The position numbers and the translations under genes are program-made. Source: Larkinella rosea (GTDB lineage: Bacteria; Bacteroidota; Bacteroidia; Cytophagales; Spirosomataceae). From it: 64,000 nt of DNA. Each line of letters starts with the position of its first letter. The stretch's first letter is position 1. Where the stretch lies: positions 1 through 64,000 of the forward strand of contig NZ_RQJO01000008.1 of the NCBI RefSeq assembly GCF_003858635.1. The letters are read 5' to 3'. Under the pieces are notes generated by a model, which saw nothing but the letters and a program-made list of their open reading frames with translations, was not told the DNA's origin and searched no databases. This document shows positions 20,077-27,276 of the stretch, one piece after another.

Positions 20077-20514
20077 TTAAATGGCGCGATCGTAGGCAAA
20101 ATCCTCTTTATCGAACAGAGCAATCAACGTATCGGCGGGCTGGAACAGGATCACTAACTGGCGGGGTGTTACGCCCTCTTCTTCCTCATCGACCCACTTC
20201 CAATCTTCGGCGGCTACGTCCAGTATATTCAATAATTCGACTTTCTTGGCTTCACTTTTTTCCTGCGACAGAAACGCATCCGAATGCGTGATATACACCG
20301 CAATTTTATCGTCGTCGAGCCAATCCAGGTCGTTCAGCGCTTCATCAAGCGACTCCAGGTTGAACTCGAAATGATCGGGAAACCGGAGTTCGCGGGCGAT
20401 TTGCTCGTAAAATTGTTTCAGGGTTTGCGCCTTTTGGCCGTCGATTCGGGCCATTCGAAAATCAGCGTACGGTTTCAGGTCCGAATCCGACTGAACGAAT
20501 CTAAAATTTGCCAT
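20077..20514 (-). CDS. barstar-family (ribonuclease inhibitor) protein, orphan
   Basis: 145 residues. Residues about 23-66 match barstar, the small inhibitor that plugs barnase-type ribonucleases: RIDGQKAQTLKQFYEQIA, then FPDHFEFNLESLDEAL and NDLDWL. The C-terminal half is acidic (WVDEEEEGVTP), as expected for a protein that binds a basic RNase. No ribonuclease toxin gene is near, so this is an orphan copy: it may protect against toxins delivered by other cells or inhibit a remote partner. It lies 31 bases after the muconolactone-isomerase-like gene and may be the last gene of that operon. Confidence 0.82.
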   Translation of the reverse strand: MANFRFVQSDSDLKPYADFRMARIDGQKAQTLKQFYEQIARELRFPDHFEFNLESLDEALNDLDWLDDDKIAVYITHSDAFLSQEKSEAKKVELLNILDVAAEDWKWVDEEEEGVTPRQLVILFQPADTLIALFDKEDFAYDRAI

Positions 20515-20545
20515 GAAATAGCGGAAAATGAGACGGCAAAATTAG

Positions 20546-20842
20546 TTAATTCAACGAAAACAAGGGCATCCGTAACGAAACGATATTATTGAACATCAGT
20601 TCCGTAATGGTCGGGTCCATGTACTTGATCAGCGGAAATTCCGAAATGATTTCCATCGCTTCGAACTCCGATTGGGCTTTCACGACGCACCATAATTTCT
20701 GACGGTCGTAGGACAAAGCATACGTCAATAATTTTCCGCTTTCCATCAACTCATTCACTTTGAGCCGCTGCAGCGGAATTTTGACCGTGAACTCTTCCGT
20801 CATCTCGGCCGGAAGATCAAATTCTACCATAAACTGGCTCAT
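20546..20842 (-). CDS. muconolactone delta-isomerase-like protein
   Basis: 98 residues in a ferredoxin-like fold matching muconolactone isomerase: MSQFMVEFDLPAEMT at the start, a middle helix IPLQRLKVNELMESGKL and the C-terminal FPLIKYMDPTITEL. Classical enzymes isomerise muconolactone in the ortho-cleavage pathway; whether this one does is unproven. The start is the Met before SQFMVEF; a longer frame adds 21 residues that overlap the upstream gene. It is 13 bases after the carboxylesterase gene, so it belongs to the same operon as the ring-cleaving dioxygenase, which supports a role in aromatic or quinone handling. Confidence 0.75.
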   Translation of the reverse strand: MSQFMVEFDLPAEMTEEFTVKIPLQRLKVNELMESGKLLTYALSYDRQKLWCVVKAQSEFEAMEIISEFPLIKYMDPTITELMFNNIVSLRMPLFSLN

Positions 20843-20855
20843 GGCGTGGTCTTTT

Positions 20856-21521
20856 TTAGGTGTACAATTCTCGGACAGTGGCACCGGCCGTTGGCGAACC
20901 GGCAATTAACTGGTTAACAATCTTTAGCTCATCTTCGTTGACGGAATGCGGAAAATTTGGATATAATTTCATCTTTACCTCTGCGCCCATCGCCCGGAAC
21001 ACCCCTTCCGACTCGATAACGCGCTCTTTCGGGATGTGCGGGTCGATATCGCTGCACCCCAGAAAAACCGGTGTTTCTTCCAGTTCGCCTTCGTAAAGCC
21101 GGGGCGTTCCCGGCGGGCCGATCAAACCGCCACTCAGGCCAAAAACACCGCCGTAGGGCATCGCGTTCCGGGCCACATACTCGAGCGCCAGACAGGCGCC
21201 CTGTGAAAAACCGAGCCAGAAAATCTGGGGCGTTTTGAAATTATAATCGGCTTGCAAGCGGGCGCGAATGCTGCTCAGTACCTGCAATGCCGATGACAAA
21301 TACGGCTCGTTCTGTTCCAGCGGGCTCAGAAACGAATACGGATACCATGTACTCTGACTGGCCTGTGGCGCAATAAAGGCAAATTCTTTGTCCTCGATGT
21401 GATTCGAAAGCGATAAAATGTCCCGGGCCGGAGCGCCCCGCCCGTGAATCATCACCATCACTTTCGTGGCTTTTTCCAGCGGTTTTCCGGCGGTTACAAA
21501 ATTGTTCGGATCGTGTATCAT
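20856..21521 (-). CDS. phospholipase/carboxylesterase-type hydrolase (MhqD-like)
   Basis: 221-residue alpha/beta hydrolase of the dienelactone-hydrolase/carboxylesterase-2 group: oxyanion HGRGAPARD near the N-terminus, nucleophile elbow GFSQGACL, catalytic Asp in GCSDIDPHIP and His in NFPHSVNEDE. Together with the upstream ring-cleaving dioxygenase it reproduces the mhqO-mhqD pair known from Bacillus, where it is induced by hydroquinones and catechols. An 80-base gap with a 14-bp hairpin (21541-21587) separates the two genes; it may tune the ratio of products. Confidence 0.8.
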   Translation of the reverse strand: MIHDPNNFVTAGKPLEKATKVMVMIHGRGAPARDILSLSNHIEDKEFAFIAPQASQSTWYPYSFLSPLEQNEPYLSSALQVLSSIRARLQADYNFKTPQIFWLGFSQGACLALEYVARNAMPYGGVFGLSGGLIGPPGTPRLYEGELEETPVFLGCSDIDPHIPKERVIESEGVFRAMGAEVKMKLYPNFPHSVNEDELKIVNQLIAGSPTAGATVRELYT

Positions 21522-21540
21522 GGCGGCTTTTAAAGATTAT

Positions 21541-21587
21541 TCCGGTTTTGTCATGCCAATTCAGACAACTGAAATGACAAAACCGGA
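21541..21587. repeat. 14-bp inverted repeat between mhqO-like and mhqD-like genes
   Basis: TCCGGTTTTGTCAT (21541-21554) and its exact complement ATGACAAAACCGGA (21574-21587) flank a 19-base loop in the intercistronic gap. No U-tract follows on the minus strand (AATAATCTTT). Could be an attenuator or an mRNA stabiliser. It contains the CGGTTTT word seen in many other intergenic palindromes here. Confidence 0.7.
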
Positions 21588-21600
21588 CTGGAAAAGGCAC

Positions 21601-22542
21601 TTATTTCACTTCAATTTTCGGTAAAGCCGCTTCGATTTTTGCGCGACGGGGTTCGTACCACTCCGGCAATTTAAGCGTTTTACCCAATTCTGCAACCGGT
21701 TCATCCACGGAGAATCCCGGAGGATTGGTGGCCACTTCGAATAAAATACCGCCCGGTTCGCGGAAATAAATGCTGTGGAAATAATTCCGGTCCTGAACGG
21801 GCGTCACCTGATAACCAGCTTCCAGGAGTTGATGCTGGAGAACCAGTTGCGACTCGTCGGTATCCGTCGAGAACGCGACGTGGTGAACCGATCCCCCACC
21901 CTGCTGTCCGCGGACGTCGTTGGGCGAATGCAGTACGTCCACATAATTGCCCGAACCGCCTTTACCGGCCTGAAACCGGAATCGACCGGCTTCTTCCACT
22001 ACCAACGTATGACCGAGCGATTCGGTTAATAATTTTACCGTATCGTCGACATTGAACTCGTTTAAGGTAACGGTATGAAAGCCTTTCACCGCATGTTCGG
22101 CCGGAATAAAACCGTTCGACCAGCCCGGTCTTTCGTCACCATCATTGGCCACCAGTTCAATGCCCATGCCGTCGAAATCTTCAAACCTCAGGTACGTTTC
22201 ATTAAACCGTTGCAGTGGTTCGGTGTGCGCAATGTCGAATTCGTTCAGCCGATTGATCCAGTAATTCAGCGACGCACTCGGAATGGAAAAGGCCGTGTAG
22301 GTCAGTTGTCCCCCACCCTTACGGCCCCGGTGGATGTTTTTCCCATACGGAAAGAACGTCAAAATGCTGCCCGGAGAACCGGTTTCGTCACCGTAATACA
22401 GGTGATAGACGTCCGGCGCATCGAAATTGATGGTTTTTTTGACTAGCCGTAAACCCAGAATATGAGTATAAAAATCGACGTTACGTTGGGCTTCTCCGGC
22501 CAGTGCCGTAACGTGGTGTAATCCATTGACGAGCGTTTCCAT
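21601..22542 (-). CDS. ring-cleaving dioxygenase (VOC family, MhqO-like)
   Basis: 313 residues with two vicinal-oxygen-chelate domains: the first starts with GLHHVTALAGEAQRNVDFY (metal-binding His), the second with GFHTVTLNEF, followed by SVHHVAFST and the metal-binding Glu in FREPGGILFEVAT. This matches extradiol-type dioxygenases of the MhqO/MhqE/LinE group that open hydroquinone or catechol rings. First gene of a minus-strand operon with an esterase, a muconolactone-isomerase-like protein and possibly barstar. The 14-bp palindrome upstream suggests control by a MarR- or HxlR-type repressor, which is not encoded here. Confidence 0.85.
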   Translation of the reverse strand: METLVNGLHHVTALAGEAQRNVDFYTHILGLRLVKKTINFDAPDVYHLYYGDETGSPGSILTFFPYGKNIHRGRKGGGQLTYTAFSIPSASLNYWINRLNEFDIAHTEPLQRFNETYLRFEDFDGMGIELVANDGDERPGWSNGFIPAEHAVKGFHTVTLNEFNVDDTVKLLTESLGHTLVVEEAGRFRFQAGKGGSGNYVDVLHSPNDVRGQQGGGSVHHVAFSTDTDESQLVLQHQLLEAGYQVTPVQDRNYFHSIYFREPGGILFEVATNPPGFSVDEPVAELGKTLKLPEWYEPRRAKIEAALPKIEVK

Positions 22543-22585
22543 GATTGACTATCAGTTAATTGGGATAATGAGTTTTGGTTTGATC

Positions 22586-22621
22586 TTTAAATGTTGTTAC
22601 ATTTAATGTATATACATTTAA
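22586..22621 (-). promoter_or_regulatory. palindromic operator upstream of the ring-cleaving dioxygenase
   Basis: Three copies of an 8-base half site: TTAAATGT (22586-22593), ACATTTAA (22598-22605) and ACATTTAA (22613-22620). The first two form an inverted repeat with a 4-base spacer, and AATGTATATACATT (22604-22617) is a perfect 14-bp palindrome. Such symmetry about 45-80 bases before the start codon is typical of MarR/HxlR-type repressor sites that control quinone-detoxification genes. Confidence 0.65.
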
Positions 22622-22697
22622 AAATCCAATTGAGTTCATCCATTTTAAATAATTCGGTAAAGATGCCTTTTTCATGAATAGGATCGGTTTTATGCAT

Positions 22698-22705
22698 TAC
22701 CTTTG
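22698..22705 (+). promoter_or_regulatory. -7 element for the riboswitch-controlled TonB receptor
   Basis: TACCTTTG matches the Bacteroidota -7 consensus TAnnTTTG and lies about 15 bases before the TPP aptamer. No TTG occurs at the usual distance upstream, so the -33 part is not supported. Confidence 0.55.
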
Positions 22706-22715
22706 CATCGCTAAT

Positions 22716-22800
22716 CTTAATAAGGGGTGCCTTAAAACAACGGGCTGAGATTATACCCATTGAACCTGCACCGGGTAATGCCGGCGAAGGGAAACGTACC
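22716..22800 (+). ncRNA. TPP (THI-box) riboswitch
   Basis: Contains all conserved TPP aptamer blocks in order: AGGGGTGCC (22723-22731), GGGCTGAGATTATACCC, TTGAACCTG, CGGGTAATGCCGGCGAAGG (ending about 22791). The aptamer binds thiamine pyrophosphate and normally represses the downstream gene. A perfect hairpin CACGGACT-TT-AGTCCGTG (22801-22818) follows immediately but lacks a U-tract. Further down GTAGG (22858-22862) can pair with CCTAC (22874-22878) just before the start codon, so control at the level of translation is plausible. Confidence 0.95.
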
Positions 22801-22895
22801 CACGGACTTTAGTCCGTGATCAGTGTACTTCATACATTCAACCAAAACAACCAAAAGGTAGGTTGGCCCCTTGCCTACGTAAATTTTTCATACAT

Positions 22896-25277
22896 ATGAA
22901 AAAGATTACAGCCTATCTTCTTGGTGTGGCAGCATTACTTTGTCTGTCATGCCTGCCCGCCTGGGCTCAATTCTCCATTTCCGGAACCGTCAGCGATGCC
23001 GAGGGTGGCACCTTGCCCGGCGCGGCAATCACCGTCGATGGCACATTCAAAGGCACGTTTGCCGACGCCAGCGGAGCTTTTCGCCTGACCAATCTCAAAC
23101 CGGGTTCCGCGCAACTTCGCATTTCCCTGCTGGGCTACGAACCGGTTTTAAAAACCGTCGAACTCAATCAGAATGAGCAAATTACGATTTCTCTGACGAA
23201 AACCGCTGTTGTTATGGATGAGGTGGTAGTCAGCGCGACGCGGGCGAATCAGAAATCGGCCATTGCCTACACGAACGTTTCGGGCCGGGAACTGAACAAG
23301 CAAAATCTGGGTCAGGACATTCCGTTGCTTCTCAATTTTACGCCGTCTTTAGTCACGACTTCCGATGCGGGTGCGGGCGTTGGCTACACCGGTTTTCGGA
23401 TTCGGGGCTCGGATGCAACGCGGATTAACGTGACGGTCAACGGAATACCGTACAACGATGCTGAGTCGCAGGGAACCTATTGGGTCAATATGCCGGATCT
23501 GGCGTCGTCGGTCAGCAGCATTCAGATTCAACGGGGCGTCGGCACTTCGACCAACGGCGCGGGTGCTTTCGGCGCGTCGGTCAATGTGCAAACCAACAGT
23601 TTTGAAAAAAATCCCTACGGCGAAGTGGACATTTCGGCAGGATCATTCAACACCTTGAAAACCACTGTAAAAGCGGGCTCCGGACTATTGAACGAGCATT
23701 TTGTAGTTGACGCCCGGCTTTCCCGAATCACGTCCGACGGTTTTGTCGATCGGGCGTCGTCCAATCTGAAGTCGTTTTACGTGTCGGGTGGCTGGTACGG
23801 CAAGAAAAGTTTTGTCCGCCTGAATGTGTTTTCGGGAATGGAAAAAACGTATCAGTCCTGGAATGGCGTTCCGGAGAACCTGCTGAAAACCAATCGTACC
23901 TACAATTCGTACACCTACGACAACGAAGTTGACAATTACCAACAAGATCATTATCAGTTGATTAGTTCGCATGAATTGAGCAAAAACTGGCGGTTGAATG
24001 CTTCGCTGCATTACACGCAGGGCCGCGGGTATTACGAACAATTCCGGGCCGGCAACAAACTGGCGGATTACGGTTTGCCGCCAATCGTGATTCGCGATTC
24101 GACCATCAGCCGAACCGATCTGATTCGTCGACAATGGCTCGACAACGATTTTTACGGAACGGTTTTTTCGCTGGATTACAACAGTTTCGGGAAACTGACG
24201 GCCAACATCGGCGGTGGCTGGAATAAATACCAGGGAAAGCATTACGGCGAGGTCATCTGGGCGCGGTTTGCCAGCACGGGCGACATCCGGCACCGGTATT
24301 ATGACAACGACGCGACCAAAACCGATTTTAACCTGTACGCCAAAGCGTTTTATCAGTTCACATCCAGGCTGAATGCGTTTGTCGATTTGCAGGTTCGGAA
24401 GGTCGATTATTCGTTTCTGGGTTTTAACCAGCAGGCTCAAAATGTGCAGCAGGATGCTAATCTGACGTTTTTTAACCCCAAAGCGGGGCTTACCTATACG
24501 TTAAATGACCGCAGCAACGTGTATGTTTCCTACGGCGTGGGCCACCGCGAACCAAACCGCAATGATTACACACAATCGACGCCCGCCAGTCGCCCGAAAG
24601 CCGAGATGTTGAATGATTGGGAAGCCGGGTACAAACTGCAAACCCAGCGGATGGCTTTTTCGGCGAATTTGTATTACATGAAGTACAAAAACGAACTGGT
24701 GTTGACCGGACAGATCAACGATGTGGGAGCCTATAACCGCGTCAATATTCCGAGCAGTTACCGCGCCGGAATCGAACTGGAGCTTGGAACGGTTTTGGCA
24801 AAAAATCTGCGCTGGAACGTAAACGCAGCATTTAGCCAGAATAAAGTCAAGACCTTCACGGAGTTTCTGGACAATTACGACAATGGCGAACAGAAGGTGA
24901 ACCACTATTCCAACACCGACATTGCCTTCGCACCTAACACCATTGTAGGCTCGCAATTGCTGTACACACCCGCGAAAGGGCTGGAAATCGGACTGTTATC
25001 GAAATTTGTCGGGAAGCAATACCTGGACAATACGTCCAGCGAAAACCGCAAACTGGACGCGTATTTTGTCAATGACCTGCGGTTTATTTACACCATCAAA
25101 CCGAAGAAAATGAACGAAATTTCGTTCACGTTTCTGCTGAATAATGTGCTGAGTGAATTGTACGAATCGAATGGTTACACGTTCAGTTACATTTCCGAAG
25201 GGAAAACCGCTACGGAGAATTTTTACTTTCCGCAAGCGGGGCGGAATTTTCTGGCGGGAGTGAGAATTAGACTATGA
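22896..25277 (+). CDS. TonB-dependent receptor, probable thiamine importer
   Basis: 794-residue outer-membrane protein: signal peptide (cleavage near WAQ, residue 25), a carboxypeptidase-regulatory-like domain (about 26-105, ISGTVSDAEGGTLPGAA), a plug domain (VVVSATRANQKSA to QTNSFEKN) and a beta-barrel ending in the C-terminal aromatic/Leu pattern RNFLAGVRIRL. The TPP riboswitch upstream points to thiamine or a thiamine precursor as substrate. No inner-membrane PnuT-type transporter or thiamine kinase is adjacent. The start is the Met before KKITAYLLG; 11 codons upstream are open but do not extend the signal peptide sensibly. The stop codon lies in the left arm of a 40-bp inverted repeat. 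Confidence 0.9.
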   Translation: MKKITAYLLGVAALLCLSCLPAWAQFSISGTVSDAEGGTLPGAAITVDGTFKGTFADASGAFRLTNLKPGSAQLRISLLGYEPVLKTVELNQNEQITISLTKTAVVMDEVVVSATRANQKSAIAYTNVSGRELNKQNLGQDIPLLLNFTPSLVTTSDAGAGVGYTGFRIRGSDATRINVTVNGIPYNDAESQGTYWVNMPDLASSVSSIQIQRGVGTSTNGAGAFGASVNVQTNSFEKNPYGEVDISAGSFNTLKTTVKAGSGLLNEHFVVDARLSRITSDGFVDRASSNLKSFYVSGGWYGKKSFVRLNVFSGMEKTYQSWNGVPENLLKTNRTYNSYTYDNEVDNYQQDHYQLISSHELSKNWRLNASLHYTQGRGYYEQFRAGNKLADYGLPPIVIRDSTISRTDLIRRQWLDNDFYGTVFSLDYNSFGKLTANIGGGWNKYQGKHYGEVIWARFASTGDIRHRYYDNDATKTDFNLYAKAFYQFTSRLNAFVDLQVRKVDYSFLGFNQQAQNVQQDANLTFFNPKAGLTYTLNDRSNVYVSYGVGHREPNRNDYTQSTPASRPKAEMLNDWEAGYKLQTQRMAFSANLYYMKYKNELVLTGQINDVGAYNRVNIPSSYRAGIELELGTVLAKNLRWNVNAAFSQNKVKTFTEFLDNYDNGEQKVNHYSNTDIAFAPNTIVGSQLLYTPAKGLEIGLLSKFVGKQYLDNTSSENRKLDAYFVNDLRFIYTIKPKKMNEISFTFLLNNVLSELYESNGYTFSYISEGKTATENFYFPQAGRNFLAGVRIRL

Positions 25278-25400
25278 TTACGGTGATTTACATGATTACG
25301 GTGATTAAATTGGGTCGACAGGGTTTTATCGCAGCGAGCATTTAAATCAATAAAATCCTTTTTAATCACCGTAATCATGTAAATCACCGTAATCATAGTC
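25270..25400. repeat. perfect 40-bp inverted repeat at convergent gene ends
   Basis: Left arm 25270-25309 and right arm 25361-25400 are exact reverse complements over 40 bases, with a 51-base spacer. Each arm holds two direct copies of the 15-mer ATGATTACGGTGATT, giving four copies in total. The arms overlap both stop codons, so the TonB-receptor gene and the cystathionine synthase gene end in the same words (CTATGATTACGG). A second imperfect stem (25321-25329 with 25350-25358) sits in the spacer. It can act as a bidirectional terminator but is far longer than needed. Confidence 0.95.
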
Positions 25401-26535
25401 CGATTGCCTGCTTCAGATCCTCGATCAAATCCTCAACATCTTCAATCCCAACGCTTAAACGAATCAGCGTATCCTTCAGGCCGTTCTTTTCGCGTTCTTC
25501 TTTCGGAATGCTGGCGTGGGTCATGGAAGCCGGGTGCGTGCAGAGCGACTCGACACCGCCGAGCGATTCGCCCAGTGAAAAGACTTTAAAACTTTCCATC
25601 ACGTTGATGGCTTCCGGCAGTGAATCGCCGTGGAGTTCGAACGACACCATACCGCCAAAACCGCGCATTTGCTGCTTCGCCAGTTCGTGCTGCGGATGGG
25701 TTTCCAGACCGGGGTAATTTACCTGACTAACTTTCGGATGCTGGCTCAGGTATTGAGCAATTTGCAGCGCGTTTTCGCAATGCCGCTGCATCCGGATGTG
25801 CAGCGTTTTGATGCCGCGAAGCACCAGAAAACAATCCTGTGGCCCCGGCACCGCCCCACACGCATTCTGGATAAATTCGAGTCGTTTAGTCAATTCGTCG
25901 TCGTTCAGAACAATGGCGCCCATGACCGTATCCGAATGACCGCCGAGGTATTTCGTCACCGAGTGCATCACAAGATCGGCACCCAGATCCAGCGGATTTT
26001 GCAGATAGGGCGACGCAAACGTATTATCGACCGCCAGCAGCGTATTTTTTGCTTTGGTGATTTTGGCAATGGCCTCAATATCAACGATTCTCAGCAACGG
26101 ATTCGTCGGCGTTTCGATCCAGACCATCTTCGTTTCGGGCGTAATCGCGGTTTCCAGCGCGGCCGGATTTTCCAGCCCGATGAACTTGAATTTCAAGCCG
26201 TATTCCTGAAATACCCGCACCATGATTCGGTAGGTTCCGCCATACAGATCGTTGCTGGCAATAATCTCGTCGCCGGGTTTGAAAAGCTTCAGAATGGCGT
26301 CGGTGGCCGCCAGTCCGGACGCGTAGCAAATACCGTGTTTGCCGTTTTCGAGCGCAGCCAGGTTATTTTGCAAAACCGTCCGGGTCGGGTTTTGCGTCCG
26401 GGCGTATTCGTAGCCTTTGTGTTTGCCCGGCGATTCCTGCACGTAGGTCGAAGTCTGGTAAATCGGCGTCATGATGGCGCCTGTCGTGGGGTCCGGTTCG
26501 ATGCCGGCGTGGATGGCTTTGGTTGCGAATTTCAT
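25393..26535 (-). CDS. metB: cystathionine gamma-synthase / trans-sulfuration PLP enzyme
   Basis: 380 residues of the Cys/Met-metabolism PLP family. Visible motifs: IYQTSTYVQ and YEYARTQNPTR near the N-terminus, ASGLAATDAI, NDLYGGTYR, VDNTFASPYLQ, the PLP lysine in HSVTKYLGGH, and C-terminal SLGGVESLCTHPASMTH. This set fits cystathionine gamma-synthase or gamma-lyase; the two cannot be separated from sequence alone. The start is the Met before KFATKAIHAG; the frame stays open 27 codons further, but those codons run into the divergent gene's promoter. The 3' end lies in the right arm of the 40-bp inverted repeat. Confidence 0.88.
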   Translation of the reverse strand: MKFATKAIHAGIEPDPTTGAIMTPIYQTSTYVQESPGKHKGYEYARTQNPTRTVLQNNLAALENGKHGICYASGLAATDAILKLFKPGDEIIASNDLYGGTYRIMVRVFQEYGLKFKFIGLENPAALETAITPETKMVWIETPTNPLLRIVDIEAIAKITKAKNTLLAVDNTFASPYLQNPLDLGADLVMHSVTKYLGGHSDTVMGAIVLNDDELTKRLEFIQNACGAVPGPQDCFLVLRGIKTLHIRMQRHCENALQIAQYLSQHPKVSQVNYPGLETHPQHELAKQQMRGFGGMVSFELHGDSLPEAINVMESFKVFSLGESLGGVESLCTHPASMTHASIPKEEREKNGLKDTLIRLSVGIEDVEDLIEDLKQAIGL

Positions 26536-26547
26536 ACCCGAATGTAA

Positions 26548-26566
26548 CACGGTTTTGCAAACCGTG
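26548..26566. repeat. CACGGTTT-TGC-AAACCGTG palindrome in divergent promoter region
   Basis: Perfect 8-bp stem with a 3-base centre between two divergent start codons. It belongs to the CGGTTT...AAACCG family found in several other intergenic regions and could be an operator or just a member of that repeat class. Confidence 0.6.
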
Positions 26567-26601
26567 CCAGTCATTGCCGCAAAAAGCGGTAAGTTTGGCG
26601 C

Positions 26602-27276
26602 GTGAAGAAGGGACAATTCAAAGCATTTTCGGGTCCGGCGCTGGCGGGGTTGGTTCTGTCGGTTGCCCCACTCCTGTTCAGTTCAGCGCTAACCTACCTG
26701 ACGATTTCGAATGAAGCGGTTGTTGCGCAGTTCAATGCCTGGGAATGGCTGCTTTTGACAGTGGCGTGTTGCCTGACATCGACCTTTGCGCTGACACCAC
26801 CGACTTTTTTAGCCTTGATTTTCGGCTATTTTTTAGGCTGGAATTCGCTGTTACCGCTATTTGCGCTGAACATGGCGGCTATTTTGTTGGTGAACAGATT
26901 GATCAACTGGCTTGATCAGGACCGGTTTGTGCGGTTTATTGAGCAAAATCCGAAGGCCAAAAACGTGTTGGAACGCATTCGGGGGCAGGAATTGAAAGTG
27001 ATTTTCTTTACAAAATTATCACCGGTTTTGCCGTTTGCCGTTACCAATCTGGTTTTTGCGCTGTCGGGCGCTCGGCTGCGGAATATTCTGTTGGGCGGTT
27101 TTCTGGGGATGATTCCACGGACGCTGATCGCGGTTTGGACGGCACAACAAGCCAAAGAAATCCGGACGCTGGTCGAGAATCCGAATGCCGGAAACGAGAC
27201 GCAATTGTTAATTGGCGTTCTGTTGCTGGCGTCCGTTCTTGGGCTGTTTGCGGTTTTGAACCGAACGTTAAAATAG
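26602..27276 (+). CDS. TVP38/TMEM64 (VTT-domain) membrane protein
   Basis: 224 residues, GTG start, with about five hydrophobic segments and the VTT/SNARE-associated core: LTPPTFLALIFGYFLGW, then KVIFFTKLSPVLPFAVTN and GGFLGMIPRTLIAVW. Family members are inner-membrane proteins related to DedA and are implicated in lipid scrambling or polyprenyl-phosphate recycling; the role here is unknown. TAAGTTTG (26590-26597), a perfect -7 element, ends five bases before the GTG, so the mRNA may be leaderless. The stop codon overlaps the end of the convergent hydrolase by 9 bases. Confidence 0.85.
   Translation: MKKGQFKAFSGPALAGLVLSVAPLLFSSALTYLTISNEAVVAQFNAWEWLLLTVACCLTSTFALTPPTFLALIFGYFLGWNSLLPLFALNMAAILLVNRLINWLDQDRFVRFIEQNPKAKNVLERIRGQELKVIFFTKLSPVLPFAVTNLVFALSGARLRNILLGGFLGMIPRTLIAVWTAQQAKEIRTLVENPNAGNETQLLIGVLLLASVLGLFAVLNRTLK

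Noticed and set aside
25630-26547. 305-codon open frame opposite the cystathionine gamma-synthase gene
   Set aside because: Shadow of a well-conserved PLP enzyme; no signal, domain or own regulatory region.
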